Assembly: GCA_965112735.1 (NCBI GenBank)
Contig: OZ218963.1
Location: 2,542,001 to 2,606,000, forward strand
Source of the DNA: Phaeosaccion multiseriatum
Lineage: Eukaryota > Ochrophyta, other classes
DNA: 64,000 bases
Reading direction: 5' to 3'
Every line of letters begins with the position of its first letter. The stretch's first letter is position 1. Positions 1-9,800 of the stretch are shown one piece after another. The position numbers and the translations under genes were made by a program. Below the pieces are notes generated by a model. It did not search any database and was not told the DNA's origin. It was given only the letters and a program-made list of their open reading frames with translations.

Positions 1-224
1 TTCTTGAACTTGTCGGGCCCGTCGGTTCGGATGTGTCCGACGTAGTCCCTCAGCATCCTCCACACGTCGAAGCTGTTCTGGGAGTACTTGAACATGACGG
101 GCTTCGTCTCGCCGCATCGGACAATCTCGAATATGAGGGAGAGGTTGTAGCCCAGGACCTTCTCGCGTTCAGAGAGAACGAGTACCGCGATCTCGGTCGG
201 GGATTTACCTCGCACATCAATCAT
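1..224 (-). CDS. Hypothetical protein, 3' part outside window
   Basis: A minus-strand frame starts at the ATG complementary to 222-224 and stays open for about 74 codons to the left edge, so only the N-terminal part is visible. It begins M-I-D-V-R-G-K-S and is mixed polar/hydrophobic with no signal peptide or transmembrane segment. I chose this ATG because the frame upstream has no other ATG and the sequence there becomes AT-rich. The plus-strand frame over the same bases reads as a shadow. I do not recognise the family. It is oriented like the next minus-strand gene and belongs to the compact intronless block that looks viral. Confidence 0.5.
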   Translation of the reverse strand, partial: MIDVRGKSPTEIAVLVLSEREKVLGYNLSLIFEIVRCGETKPVMFKYSQNSFDVWRMLRDYVGHIRTDGPDKFK

Positions 225-360
225 GATGCGGTGCAAACAAAATGGAATCTCAAGTATGTTTTGTTCTAAACACAAGCACTGAGCTTGCAGCCTATATTAC
301 ACACTTTAAGTTTGCGTTTCCTGACATCTAAACAGAATTCCCATGGTCATCGGCCGTTTT

Positions 361-900
361 CTAATACTCACTGTCCACGAACGATTTCATCATTGATTTC
401 GACGCGTAGTCCACTTCGTCGAGGTCGTTTTTACACAGATGTTGGCGTTTCCTTGTAGGAATTTCCGTGTCATGACGTTCGAAGAATAGATCATTGAATG
501 TCCATCGTGAACTAGAGGGAAGGAGCCATGCATCTCCCCACACGGCGACGTTCACTTGGTTACTGTCGGCCGATTCCACCGGGTCGATTGTCGTCACCAT
601 GACGTAAGCAGAAGGTGAATTCTCCGAGAATATCGTGTGTTGTTCACCGGGTCGAATCTGTATACGCGAGAAAATCGTGTGCCTCGAAGGACTATGAAGT
701 GGCGGCTTTGGTCTCACACAGATCGAAATGGTCCTATTCGAGAGGTTTTGAAAGTGAAAATATCCACTCCCTTGGAGAGTCTTTGTCATCTCTTCACCTC
801 TTGTCAATAGAGAAGGTTCGAGTTTCTCATCATGAGGGTCGCGGGGTGTGCTACACTCCGTCATTTTCTGTTTGACAAGGGGATACATATACAGGCACAT
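361..900 (-). CDS. Hypothetical 179-aa protein in virus-like block
   Basis: This is an uninterrupted frame of 179 codons with a second possible ATG at codon 13 (position 864), which may be the true start. The middle part (about residues 45-135) alternates hydrophobic and polar residues like a beta-sandwich; the C-terminus is charged. There is no signal peptide, membrane span or motif I recognise. The upstream sequence is AT-rich, as for neighbouring genes. It could be a structural or accessory protein of a large algal virus, but that rests only on its neighbours. Confidence 0.5.
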   Translation of the reverse strand: MCLYMYPLVKQKMTECSTPRDPHDEKLEPSLLTRGEEMTKTLQGSGYFHFQNLSNRTISICVRPKPPLHSPSRHTIFSRIQIRPGEQHTIFSENSPSAYVMVTTIDPVESADSNQVNVAVWGDAWLLPSSSRWTFNDLFFERHDTEIPTRKRQHLCKNDLDEVDYASKSMMKSFVDSEY

Positions 901-1110
901 ATATTGAGGCCCAAAATATACACTTTAAATTCTCCTGGTCACAGTTTAATCATAACGTTTTCTCCAAGGTCTCTTGTGATGATAGCGTATAACGATCGAC
1001 TTCCGTCGGGTTTGTAGGGAGGGTGTGGTACATTGTCAACTAGACTTTCGTATTCTTCGCCTATTAATTAAGTGAGTTTTCTCACAGAAATCTCAGAACT
1101 GACTAGGAGT

Positions 1111-2604
1111 ATGTATGATGAGGATAAAAAAATTGGGAATATACAAATAGGAGTTGCTCGTTTGAACATTTTTTTATGTGTTCATCACGTAAATGCGCAC
1201 GGAATGTCCCTCGGTGCGACAATCCGTTTCCCCTTTCGAGGGCCCATACCATTGCCTGTAGACGGGGGGATGGTGTACAACTTCTTCGAGCGCATCTCTG
1301 ACACTCCGCAGACCGGGGAGATCGACCGCCATATTCAAAATCAGTGGACGTATTTCCCCGAGTATGTGGAGGACGAGGTATACGGCAAGGTTCTTCTCTG
1401 CGGGGAGAGGTCGATGTTCGCGGATGAAAACGGGGTCACGAAAAATGACTTAGACTCTTCGATATCTATTTGGATCCACATTGGAGAGGAGGACCAGCGA
1501 GGTGCGATACTGTCATCAAGTGTAGGAAATGATCGCCATTCTGTGCTTTTGGAAATGTCAAAAACGGGAGAAGAAGTTTGGTTCGCGGTCAGATCGACTG
1601 ACAAAACCTCTGCGGGAAGGGTTGCGGACAAGGCAAAGAAAACCGTATCCTATAACTTGTCGGGTTGGACGCACATTTCGTTACAGCGGGGTGCATCGGC
1701 GTCAAGTTTTGCGATGTACGTGAACGGGAAGGCCGTAAACATGGTGTTAGACCAAGCATTAGTCGGTTTCTCGGGACGCAAAATGGATCGACTTGGCTCG
1801 GCGGGATTTGGGAGGGCCCACTTCAAGGGCAAGGTTACAGACTACAGGATATACGACTTTATTCTGGCCGAACAAGACGTGGTCAATCTGTACGCTGAGG
1901 GTCCCAATCCGGACTCGCGACCCGATGCGGCGTCGGACACGGTCCCGGGCCTCATCTCCATCGCCGACCATGACAAGGGCTCCGCCGGGATTAGCGTGAA
2001 TGTGGCTACAAACGGGGATGGGGAAATATACATGGTGCAATGTCGAACGGAGGAGGACCCCGTGCAGATAGATAACGAGTTCGTGTTCTCGGACAACACC
2101 ACGCAGAACGTCGTGTTTTCCGGGCTACGTCCAGACACGACCTACACGGTTTCCATCTCCCCCAGTCCCCCGCTGGTGAAGACAGTCATTGTTTTCTCGA
2201 ACGGTAAATCCAACCTTCACTTCGCAGAAATACAGGCCCTGGGCTCGGACAACCACAACTATTCTCTGGACGATGGCGTGGAGGTGTACCAGACCACGGT
2301 GGGATCCGAGGGCGTTGCTTCGAGAGCTATCGACGGGAATACCAGCGGAACTTACACGCAAGGATCTGTCACACATACCTCCGGGGGACGCATGACTACT
2401 GACGGAAAGCCCCTAAACTACTTTCGCCTCGATTTCCCCGACCCCGTGCCCGTGGACCGTTTCGTTATATACAACAGGACTGACAATCAAACTTCATTGA
2501 ACAAACTTTCAGGCGCATTTGTCAAAGTGTTTGGTACTCAAAGAGAAGAAATTGCTTCTGAAAAACTGACAAATGCCAGAACACAGACGGTCTCTCTGGC
2601 TTGA
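1111..2604 (+). CDS. Surface protein: LamG-like, FN3-like and discoidin-like domains
   Basis: A single frame of about 497 codons from the first ATG (a GTG lies 13 codons upstream). Residues about 90-265 look like a concanavalin A/LamG fold: beta-rich, with a W-I-H-I core strand, W-T-H-I-S and the closing pattern G-K-V-T-D-Y-R-I-Y-D typical of Laminin_G_3. Residues about 280-355 fit a fibronectin type III-like segment ending L-R-P-D-T-T-Y-T-V. Residues about 367-487 resemble a discoidin/F5-8C domain (I-Q-A-L-G, A-I-D-G-N-T, F-R-L-D-F, V-D-R-F-V-I-Y-N-R). Such combinations bind carbohydrate and are common in virion surface proteins of large DNA viruses and in eukaryotic adhesins. No signal peptide or membrane anchor is evident, which favours a virion or cytosolic product. 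Intronless, followed 72 bp later by a same-strand gene. Confidence 0.65.
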   Translation: MYDEDKKIGNIQIGVARLNIFLCVHHVNAHGMSLGATIRFPFRGPIPLPVDGGMVYNFFERISDTPQTGEIDRHIQNQWTYFPEYVEDEVYGKVLLCGERSMFADENGVTKNDLDSSISIWIHIGEEDQRGAILSSSVGNDRHSVLLEMSKTGEEVWFAVRSTDKTSAGRVADKAKKTVSYNLSGWTHISLQRGASASSFAMYVNGKAVNMVLDQALVGFSGRKMDRLGSAGFGRAHFKGKVTDYRIYDFILAEQDVVNLYAEGPNPDSRPDAASDTVPGLISIADHDKGSAGISVNVATNGDGEIYMVQCRTEEDPVQIDNEFVFSDNTTQNVVFSGLRPDTTYTVSISPSPPLVKTVIVFSNGKSNLHFAEIQALGSDNHNYSLDDGVEVYQTTVGSEGVASRAIDGNTSGTYTQGSVTHTSGGRMTTDGKPLNYFRLDFPDPVPVDRFVIYNRTDNQTSLNKLSGAFVKVFGTQREEIASEKLTNARTQTVSLA

Positions 2605-2676
2605 TCAACGCGTTTAATTACTTTGCTTTTCGAATGCGTAAAATAAGGATAAAAATGTTTAATAAAGTATTAAAGT

Positions 2677-2934
2677 ATGGAGACCGTCGCGTTGAAGGCG
2701 GCCGAAACAGTTGCGACGACCGCTGCTGGGGACATAACGACGAGCATCGCTGACGACGGGATAAAGGCGGCCGAGGAAGACAGTCAACAGAAGACGACCA
2801 GTCTCCTCAAGCAAATTGCCGCGAAGTCGCTTGTTCTACTTTGCCTCTTCGCACTCTCCTTGTTCGCAAGGTTTCTCTATAATAAACGGCCCTTCTCGAA
2901 GAAAATTGGTGCGCAGGGGTCGCCAGATTTATAA
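2677..2934 (+). CDS. Small single-span membrane protein
   Basis: An 85-codon frame from an ATG preceded by A/T-rich sequence. The first 50 residues are Ala/Thr-rich and acidic; residues 51-68 form one hydrophobic span (S-L-V-L-L-C-L-F-A-L-S-L-F), followed by basic residues N-K-R-P-F-S-K-K, so the C-terminus is probably cytosolic by the positive-inside rule. No family recognised. It lies 16 bp before the nuclease gene on the same strand, a spacing expected in a compact viral genome. Confidence 0.55.
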   Translation: METVALKAAETVATTAAGDITTSIADDGIKAAEEDSQQKTTSLLKQIAAKSLVLLCLFALSLFARFLYNKRPFSKKIGAQGSPDL

Positions 2935-2950
2935 TGTCATTTCATAGCAA

Positions 2951-3313
2951 ATGAGCATTGATTGGAACTCGCACTTACTCAAGGAGTTCTGCTATCGAGC
3001 GTTCGTGACCTCCGTGTACGACGGGGACACGATTACATGCGACATAGACCTCGGATTCGGGATCTTTGCGACAAAGCAGAAAATTCGGATGTTTGGCATC
3101 AACACAGAGGAGATTCGCGGGGAAAACAGGGAAGATGGATTGGTAGCGAGAGATTTTCTCAGAGAAAAAATACTCGACAAGGAGATTATCATATATACAC
3201 TCAAGGACAAAAAGGGAAAATATGGACGAATGTTAGGAGTTGTTTTTCTTCGAGGAGAAAATATCAACAATCTGATCGTCGATGAGGGATTGTCGCAAAT
3301 TGTTTTATATTGA
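2951..3313 (+). CDS. Staphylococcal nuclease-family (SNc) endonuclease
   Basis: A 120-residue protein with the full SNc (OB-fold thermonuclease) signature: V-Y-D-G-D-T at residues 22-27, I-R-M-F-G-I-N-T-E-E at 45-54, and K-Y-G-R at 90-93. R46, E54 and R93 match the catalytic Arg-Glu-Arg of the family. The residue corresponding to the second calcium ligand (Asp40 of the Staphylococcus enzyme) is Asn51 here, which may change metal use. The family cleaves DNA and RNA to 3'-phosphates with calcium. There is no signal peptide, so it probably acts inside the cell. Single-domain SNc genes are frequent in phages and large algal viruses, matching the surrounding block. Family assignment is firm; the biological role is inferred. 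Confidence 0.88.
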   Translation: MSIDWNSHLLKEFCYRAFVTSVYDGDTITCDIDLGFGIFATKQKIRMFGINTEEIRGENREDGLVARDFLREKILDKEIIIYTLKDKKGKYGRMLGVVFLRGENINNLIVDEGLSQIVLY

Positions 3314-3376
3314 GTCGACAAACTCTAACTATAATAAAAATCGACTCTATAACTATCACAGATTAAATCAATCTCT

Positions 3377-3979
3377 TCACGGGGTAGCGATGTCATCACT
3401 TCCTTCTAGTAAATGAAGTAACTTCCAGGAAAGAGTTCGAAGAAACTCGGTTGCGCCTTCATGGTTGGTGCTGATCTGAGCCATTTTTCGGACTAGTTCC
3501 TGGTGTGCTTTTTCGACCTTACTCTTATCAATATCGAAGTTTGTTCTCGCTCTCTCATTTGTGTTTTGCGCCACAATGTATTTCACCATGCTATCTGCAG
3601 ACGAGAAGGGCATTTTGTCGCATCGGGCGTGGTGGGAAATATATGAAATTTGGAAATAAAGCCAGACAAGGTCGACGGCTGTAGATTTGTCGATGTTGAA
3701 TATGGTCGACAGTTTTTCAGATAGATGTAACAGTGTTCTTGATACAAGAGGTGATTCCTCGTAGATATTGATGACAGGTGTTAAATCTTTTGAGACGATT
3801 ATGAACTGTATCAGAACGTCTTTGTAGAACCCCGCCGCGCTCGGATTTGAACACGACTTTAAATACTGTACCGTGTCCTCTTCAGACTTCGGAAGAGAGG
3901 GGAGGTCTTCTTCGGACGTACTTAGATGAATACTCCCCCTATTCTTTTTCATCGTGAACACAGACCCGGAGTTTCCCAT
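3377..3979 (-). CDS. Hypothetical protein with N-myristoylation-type start
   Basis: A 200-codon frame on the minus strand starting M-G-N-S-G-S, which fits the N-myristoyltransferase consensus (Gly2, Ser at position 6). Residues about 45-200 look all-alpha, with amphipathic helices and no membrane span; residues 20-35 are acidic and serine-rich. I recognise no family. A myristoylated soluble protein would sit on a membrane, as several internal virion proteins of large DNA viruses do; that role is inference from context. Its start faces the start of the large plus-strand gene at 4283, and the 300 bp between them hold an inverted-repeat element. Confidence 0.6.
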   Translation of the reverse strand: MGNSGSVFTMKKNRGSIHLSTSEEDLPSLPKSEEDTVQYLKSCSNPSAAGFYKDVLIQFIIVSKDLTPVINIYEESPLVSRTLLHLSEKLSTIFNIDKSTAVDLVWLYFQISYISHHARCDKMPFSSADSMVKYIVAQNTNERARTNFDIDKSKVEKAHQELVRKMAQISTNHEGATEFLRTLSWKLLHLLEGSDDIATP

Positions 3980-4042
3980 TTTTCAGTTCATATCAAAGAA
4001 AAACAAAACAATTATACAAAACAACATGAACCACCAACCTGA

Positions 4043-4208
4043 AATTCGAATTCGGACCCAGGTCCTCGACGAAATGGATTTCTGAAAATATTATTTTTCG
4101 AAAACGAAATCGAAAAGCAATCGAGTTGCGATGCCACTCGAAAACTTTCACAGAAAAATATAATTCTCAAAATCCATTTCGTCGAGGACCTGGGTCCGAA
4201 TTCGAATT
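4043..4208. repeat. MITE-like inverted-repeat element, copy 1
   Basis: Terminal inverted repeats of about 39 bp (left arm begins AATTCGAATTCGGACCCAGG, right arm is its complement) enclose roughly 90 bp of AT-rich, partly self-complementary sequence. A second copy with the same arms lies at 6424-6588. This copy sits in the divergent intergenic region between the genes at 3377-3979 (-) and 4283-5941 (+). It could be a miniature transposable element or a regulatory hairpin; two copies with diverged interiors favour the first. Confidence 0.75.
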
Positions 4209-4282
4209 AAAGATCATTCGCCCACGCCCTTAAATCTTCAATATCCGCGTGTTTTTTTTGTCTTACGAGGTCAGATGAGGCA

Positions 4283-5941
4283 ATGTCCATGTTGATTACG
4301 GATGTCACGATCAACGCGTCTCTCGATTGCAACCTAGGCCAGATGGAGGACGTGGACACAACTGGGGGCCAGGACCACGGCCTCGTCGTGACGTACAACG
4401 ACTCCACCGAGGACCCGGCCTACCCCACGGGCTTCGTGGCCAAGCGCCTCGAGTTCGACGAGTTGACCGACGCCATACCGGACACCGTACCCGAACACAA
4501 CCAGCTCCTGACCTACAACGACACCACTGTCGACTCTTCAAAGGGAACGGGTTGGATCAACAAGTCGCTCTCCACGGACATGTTCGACAGCGGCTTCTTC
4601 ACGACGATCCGCACGCTAGCGGAGGGGATCGTGGGGGTGGCGGACGCGAAAAGAGTGGGGGAGACCGGTAACCCCGCGCTCACAGCGGTCGCCATGATGA
4701 CCGCGAGTATTGGGTCAGGGGGGTTTACATCTACTTTATGTAGTACAGGGAATTTCAACCCGATCTATAAAAAGGAGCCATCTGAAGCCGATTTCACTTT
4801 CCTGCAAACGCTCGACTTGGGCCAGACGTTGAACACAACCTTCCCTGCAGGGACCGTGTTCAAGAGCGGGAAGGGCTTGTATGGTCTGAGCGGCCCTTAT
4901 CCCTTCCCCCTAGGGGTGGAATCTTTTTCCTCAACGTACTTCCGATTTTACGCTTTGCGCGGCACGGTACAAGTCAAGTTCGTCGCTTCCGCATTAGACG
5001 CCACAGTTACTTTGTATGCATCGGATGGAGTCACGGTCGTTGATGGTCCAGTTATTGTAGATGCGTATGGGTCAGGGGAACTTACCTGCAATGCCAACAC
5101 GGAATTCGTTGTAGAATCGTCTGCTTCAATTTTTTGCGCCACTTCAGACACATCCAATCGAGATCTGATGTGTTTACTTCCCCCTACAAACGAGATTATA
5201 GGATGGAACAGGCGTGCACGAGTCGTTTCCACGGAGTCAAACACCATTGTTAGGTGGTATCGGAGAAACATGGAAACGGGATCATTTACATGTAATGCCG
5301 GAACACCTGTCCGCCTCGACAACGGGACAATCAACGAAGATTCGGGCGCGACGAATGTCAACGCTGGATCAAATGTCGACTATGAACCCGACGGATGTCT
5401 CATCCTCCGATCAGACAAACCTATCTTCTGCTTTAGCGGCGCTGATTCAGTCGGAAGCGAGAGTACACCCCATATGCCTCTAAATCAGCTGGGACAACTT
5501 TTTCCCTGTGCCATGTATTTAGATGATAACGCGGATTACGGGAGATCATCGATCACAATCGCCTCCCCTTATGAGGGCACGGCGAGGGTTTACGACGCAA
5601 CGAACACACTTGTCACCGAGTTTGCCTACACGAGAGGCACCTCCCCTGCGACTACCGCCCAGATCCAAGAATTTCCTGCAAGTGCCCAGTGGAATCCGTC
5701 GGAACTGGGCACCGGGTCCAGCTTCGGACACGGGGGATACATCCGCACATCTTCCCCCGCGTATTGCGTTATAAACGCAAACGGAAGTCCTTCAGACTGG
5801 GTGGAAGACGCGGGAGATGAAATAATGGTAGTTGGGACAACTCCGGAAGAGTACAGAGCTGTAATTCGTCGAGATGCGTCGGGCTTGCTGAGAAGGAGGG
5901 ACATCGGCACAAATGGAGTCCAAACGTGGACGATTTGTTGA
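4283..5941 (+). CDS. Fibre/tail-like virion protein candidate
   Basis: 552 codons from an ATG directly after the inverted repeat. Residues about 28-60 and 72-95 hold two imperfect repeats of the type L-(V/L)-T-Y-N-D-(S/T)-T followed by a G-F/W and K-(R/S)-L turn; this resembles the short beta repeats near the N-termini of phage and algal-virus fibre proteins. The rest (residues 150-540) is beta-rich, low in lysine and rich in Gly/Ser/Thr/Asn, with several Cys but no signal peptide. The C-terminus is basic (R-R-D-A-S-G-L-L-R-R-R). Base composition is more GC-rich than its intergenic flanks. A structural or host-recognition role is inferred. Confidence 0.6.
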   Translation: MSMLITDVTINASLDCNLGQMEDVDTTGGQDHGLVVTYNDSTEDPAYPTGFVAKRLEFDELTDAIPDTVPEHNQLLTYNDTTVDSSKGTGWINKSLSTDMFDSGFFTTIRTLAEGIVGVADAKRVGETGNPALTAVAMMTASIGSGGFTSTLCSTGNFNPIYKKEPSEADFTFLQTLDLGQTLNTTFPAGTVFKSGKGLYGLSGPYPFPLGVESFSSTYFRFYALRGTVQVKFVASALDATVTLYASDGVTVVDGPVIVDAYGSGELTCNANTEFVVESSASIFCATSDTSNRDLMCLLPPTNEIIGWNRRARVVSTESNTIVRWYRRNMETGSFTCNAGTPVRLDNGTINEDSGATNVNAGSNVDYEPDGCLILRSDKPIFCFSGADSVGSESTPHMPLNQLGQLFPCAMYLDDNADYGRSSITIASPYEGTARVYDATNTLVTEFAYTRGTSPATTAQIQEFPASAQWNPSELGTGSSFGHGGYIRTSSPAYCVINANGSPSDWVEDAGDEIMVVGTTPEEYRAVIRRDASGLLRRRDIGTNGVQTWTIC

Positions 5942-6423
5942 TAGTGTGCGTTTATTAGATTCCTTACGAGGTGTCGGACCAACGATTCGGGGTGAGCGAG
6001 ACGGAAATGTCTCAAGTCTCGAAACTTTTCCATGTACCCCCTGGGTCTAGGTCGGGTTTTCTTCTCATCACAAACAAACCTACAAGTCAACCATTTTACA
6101 GTGGTCAAAGGTATGTCTCAGTCGCATTTCAGAGAGTGGTGAACTGATACCAGAGTTTTCTTTATATATATGAATACCTTCATTTGCGTTTGTAGGGGAG
6201 GATTTTTTGGCTTCTGGTAGAAAAATGTGATTGATACGTCGTATTTAAAATGTTTGTTTTGGGAAACTAGAATCCCCCTTTTGGAACAAAACGAGTTCTC
6301 GGCATTAAACACGCTGGGGTAGAGTACGAAGGCTCCCATATCCTTTTGAGTCGCGATAATGTCCTCAAAACTTTACATAAGACGATTAAAAAATAAAACC
6401 TACATGTATAGCAGGTGATCTTA
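5942..6423. other. AT-rich intergenic stretch, no supported gene
   Basis: Only short frames occur here; the longest, about 73 codons on the minus strand from 6339, has no recognisable motif. Composition stays AT-rich like the spacers in the virus-like block. Confidence 0.5.
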
Positions 6424-6588
6424 AATTCGAATTCAGACCCAGGTCCTCGACGAGATGGGTTTCTAAAATTATATTTTCTGTGAACGATTTCAAGCTGATT
6501 TACAACTTGACCCCATCTTAGATTCTTTTTCAAAAACATGTAATTTCAGAAATCCATTTCGTCGAGGATCTGGGTCTGAATTCGAATT
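6424..6588. repeat. MITE-like inverted-repeat element, copy 2
   Basis: It has the same terminal arms as the element at 4043-4208 (about 39 bp, a few substitutions) and nearly the same length (165 versus 166 bp), but a diverged interior. Both copies are followed by AAAG. It lies near the right boundary of the virus-like block; after it, base composition and gene structure change to host type. Confidence 0.75.
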
Positions 6589-6831
6589 AAAGTTCACCCG
6601 TTTTTTTGATCGACCTTAAGTTTCCATGTCCTTCAGTTTCCATCACTGGTCTCTCTGGGAAAGGGGATATTGACCTTCTGTCTCTCACTGCGTTGACCCT
6701 GACTCACCCTACTCGCAGAAGGTATAAGCGCCCACCCAACCGGATGTTCGATGCCACTGAATGCCGAAGGTAAGTCATAGTTATTAGCTTAGTGTACAAG
6801 ACGAAGGCTCCTCCGCAGGTTCGGACCCTCC
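6589..6831. other. Boundary between virus-like block and host gene island
   Basis: No coding frame is supported. To the left lie intronless, tightly packed genes; to the right the first multi-exon gene ends at 6832. The exact junction cannot be placed by eye. Confidence 0.4.
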
Positions 6832-9800
6832 TCATTGCTCCTTGCTCTTCGAAGACCGCCTCCTCACATACAGCATACGACCACCCCACAACACAACAAG
6901 CACAACCAGGGCAATCACACAGCCAACCAGCGGTGTATACTTGAAAGAACCCCCTAACAGCGCGACAACAGAAGACAAAATTTCCCCAAGCACCGGTCCA
7001 AGGATGGCGGTAAAGCTTGCTGCGTTGTACGCTTCTCCCCTATGGCTGTAACAGCGCTGCCAGGGCTTGGATGTGTACCATGTGTACCAGCGACCCCAAG
7101 ACCCTGGCGGTGACGCTTGACTTCGGCCGTCCACATCCTGTCGAGAGGATTGGATTCGATCCAAGCGGCGGGACGGGACGGGGGAGAATGCATCATCGAA
7201 GGGAGTCTTCACCCGTTTCGCCCACTGCACACGGTATCGTACAAGTAAAGTAACAATATCACACGTCTCCATCGTGGAGGGAAGGACGGGGCAGGGGCCA
7301 AAAACTTACCTGTTTGCAACGTTTCCAATGATTGCACCTCTCCTCCTTCTGCCGTTCCTCCTCTTTGTTCTCCTCGACAAGCTGATTCTTCCAGACCCCC
7401 TCGAATGCTGTCTCCGAGCTGCTTTGGGCATTTTCCAGCTCCGGCGCTTCAAACATCCTGTCCACCTGGATATTAGCGTTTCCCAGTGCCATCCACGAGT
7501 CTTCCTTGTGGTGATGACAGGAACCAGAACACCCGAATCCTTTCGGGTTGAGGCTTCCAAGTGTCTTCTTGTCACGACTGAATCTGGGCCAGGAATCCTA
7601 AAAGGAACGAAAAAAATTGAACGTCAGCACAGAAGCCCGCCACCTATCAGGCAGTCACTTCACAAACAGAAGGAGATTCCTCTTACCTCCCACAAAAGAA
7701 CTGTCTCCAAGGAGCAAAACGGACAAGTGAGACGACATCCTCCGCACTCATGTGCAACGTCCCTCAAGACTTCACGCGTCGTCCCCAACATGAAGCCAAG
7801 GGCGCTCGCCGCCACACTCCCATTGCCCAAGGCTACCTTCGGATCCCCAAAGGAAGCAAGGATCAGCTTTCTCTCTCCGACGTCGTAGTTTACGTAGGCC
7901 CTAAAGGGAGAACCAGTGTAGGCCCGCACCGGTGCCAGCCAAGCCCCAGTCTTCCAACGCAAAAAGGTGTCACCAAGCTTAGCCTTCACCAGCGCGCTCA
8001 CAAGGGACCCGATCTTCCAAGAGGGAGGATGGTGTTTCCACTCCAATGTAACCCTCAGCTCCCACCTCTTGAATGCTTTTGCCCATTCGACTGCTTGCTC
8101 TCGCTGACGGCAGCCCTCTCCGCCAGGAATGCTCTCATCTGGTATTCTGAGGGTGATCTGATAGTGTCGGCCGCCATCCTCCAAACTCTCCACCGGAAAC
8201 AGGATGCCTAGATCTTCGAGCTTCTCAAGGATAGCTCTAACATCGCTCTTCTCCAACACGTGGATCCCCATGTCTTCCGCCGCACGCCCCCACTTTACGA
8301 GCACACCATCCCACAACGACTTGGCGAACTCTTCGGTCAACTCTCCATTCAGCAAGTCAAGCGCTCCCTTGAAGTCGTCCATGTGCTCCTGAACCCCGCC
8401 TCGTACTTGCTCTTGCGGTGTCACCTGTCGAGATTGGCAACCGAGGAGCGATCCCATCCATGAGAATGTTATGAACCATACCGGGGGAACAGTGCCTCAC
8501 TCAGCTTGTCCAGAGAGAAAAAAAGGCACGCACCTCGCCTACCACAATCCTCTGGGCATTGCCACGTCCAGTTATGATCATCTTGTCCAATGGAGTCAGC
8601 AGCGGGCTAACGATCCGTGCGAACCAAGCCGAATCGAGAACAATGAGTGTCCTATCGTGTTCAATGTCCCCTACTACAATGAGCACAGCATTGTGGATCC
8701 TGGAAAGGAGAGAGTATATGCGAAAGCAAGGTCAGTTGTAGGCAGTTCCAAAGGGAAAGACTAGCGTTCTGAGCGACTTACATCATCCTCACGACGCAGT
8801 GCAAAACACCTTGCAAGGTAGCCGAATCACCCTCAAAAAGTGATGCCTTGTCCACCCCCAGCTCTTGCTCCTTCCCACGCAGCGTGTCGCATAGACCGTC
8901 CCACCGGGCTCGTAGCTCACCCATGGTCATGATGTAGGGAACACTGGGCCTGCTCTCTTGCGGTGCTGTGGATGAAGATGACAACGCCTTGATGACTGTG
9001 TTGCACAAGACTTCGTCTGTGGTACCTCTTAGAGAGAGAGTCTCCAGCATGATGAGGGCAGCCTGCCAAGGCACACCAACCACAAACTTCCTACAGCCCT
9101 TCGCGTACAGTTCCTCAAGGAGGGCACCCGATGGATCAAACCTACTCCACCCTTCGCTGAGGATTCCAAGAACATTCTTGTACCACGGGGCGCAGCTCAC
9201 GGGGTAGGAGGGTAGGGAGCGCATGGCATCTAGAAAGCGTTCACGTCCAGCACGAGCACGTCCATGTGCTTCTTCTTCTTCCTCTTCCCCCTCTTCGTTC
9301 TCCAGTGATATTGTGAGTATGCCAACCACGCGCTTTCGGATACGGTCGGCCTGCTCTAACACGCGTGGCACTCGTCCCCAAACGGGCACTTTGTCACACT
9401 TGGAACCAACCAGCACCAAACGAGAAGGTCCTGTCGCAACACTTTGGTACCGCAGTGTTTCTACGAAGGGTTCAACGTCGAGCCGCATTCGGTCGTCAAA
9501 GCCTTCCTCACCACCACTCTCACAAAACTCACGTGCCCTCCACAGCAACAGGTAAGTTGCGCCATCCGGACAAAAGAAGGAGTACAAGCTGCGGTACAAA
9601 ATCTGCCCCCCACAATCAAAGAATCGCATTGTGATGGGCTCATCCCTCGGTCCCGTTGCCTCCCAGGACACCATTTCAACCCCTGTAGTTGAGGGGTTTG
9701 CGCCCGTTGTGAGGGCAGCCCGTCGACATTGTAGGCTGCGAAGTAAGCTGTGCATGGGTCGGGGGTGCAGGGCGTGGGGTAAGCCTTTGGAGTCTTTGTC

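Noticed and set aside
33-269. Plus-strand 78-codon frame at the left edge
   Set aside because: The minus-strand frame over the same bases runs to the window edge without a stop and has better codon character.
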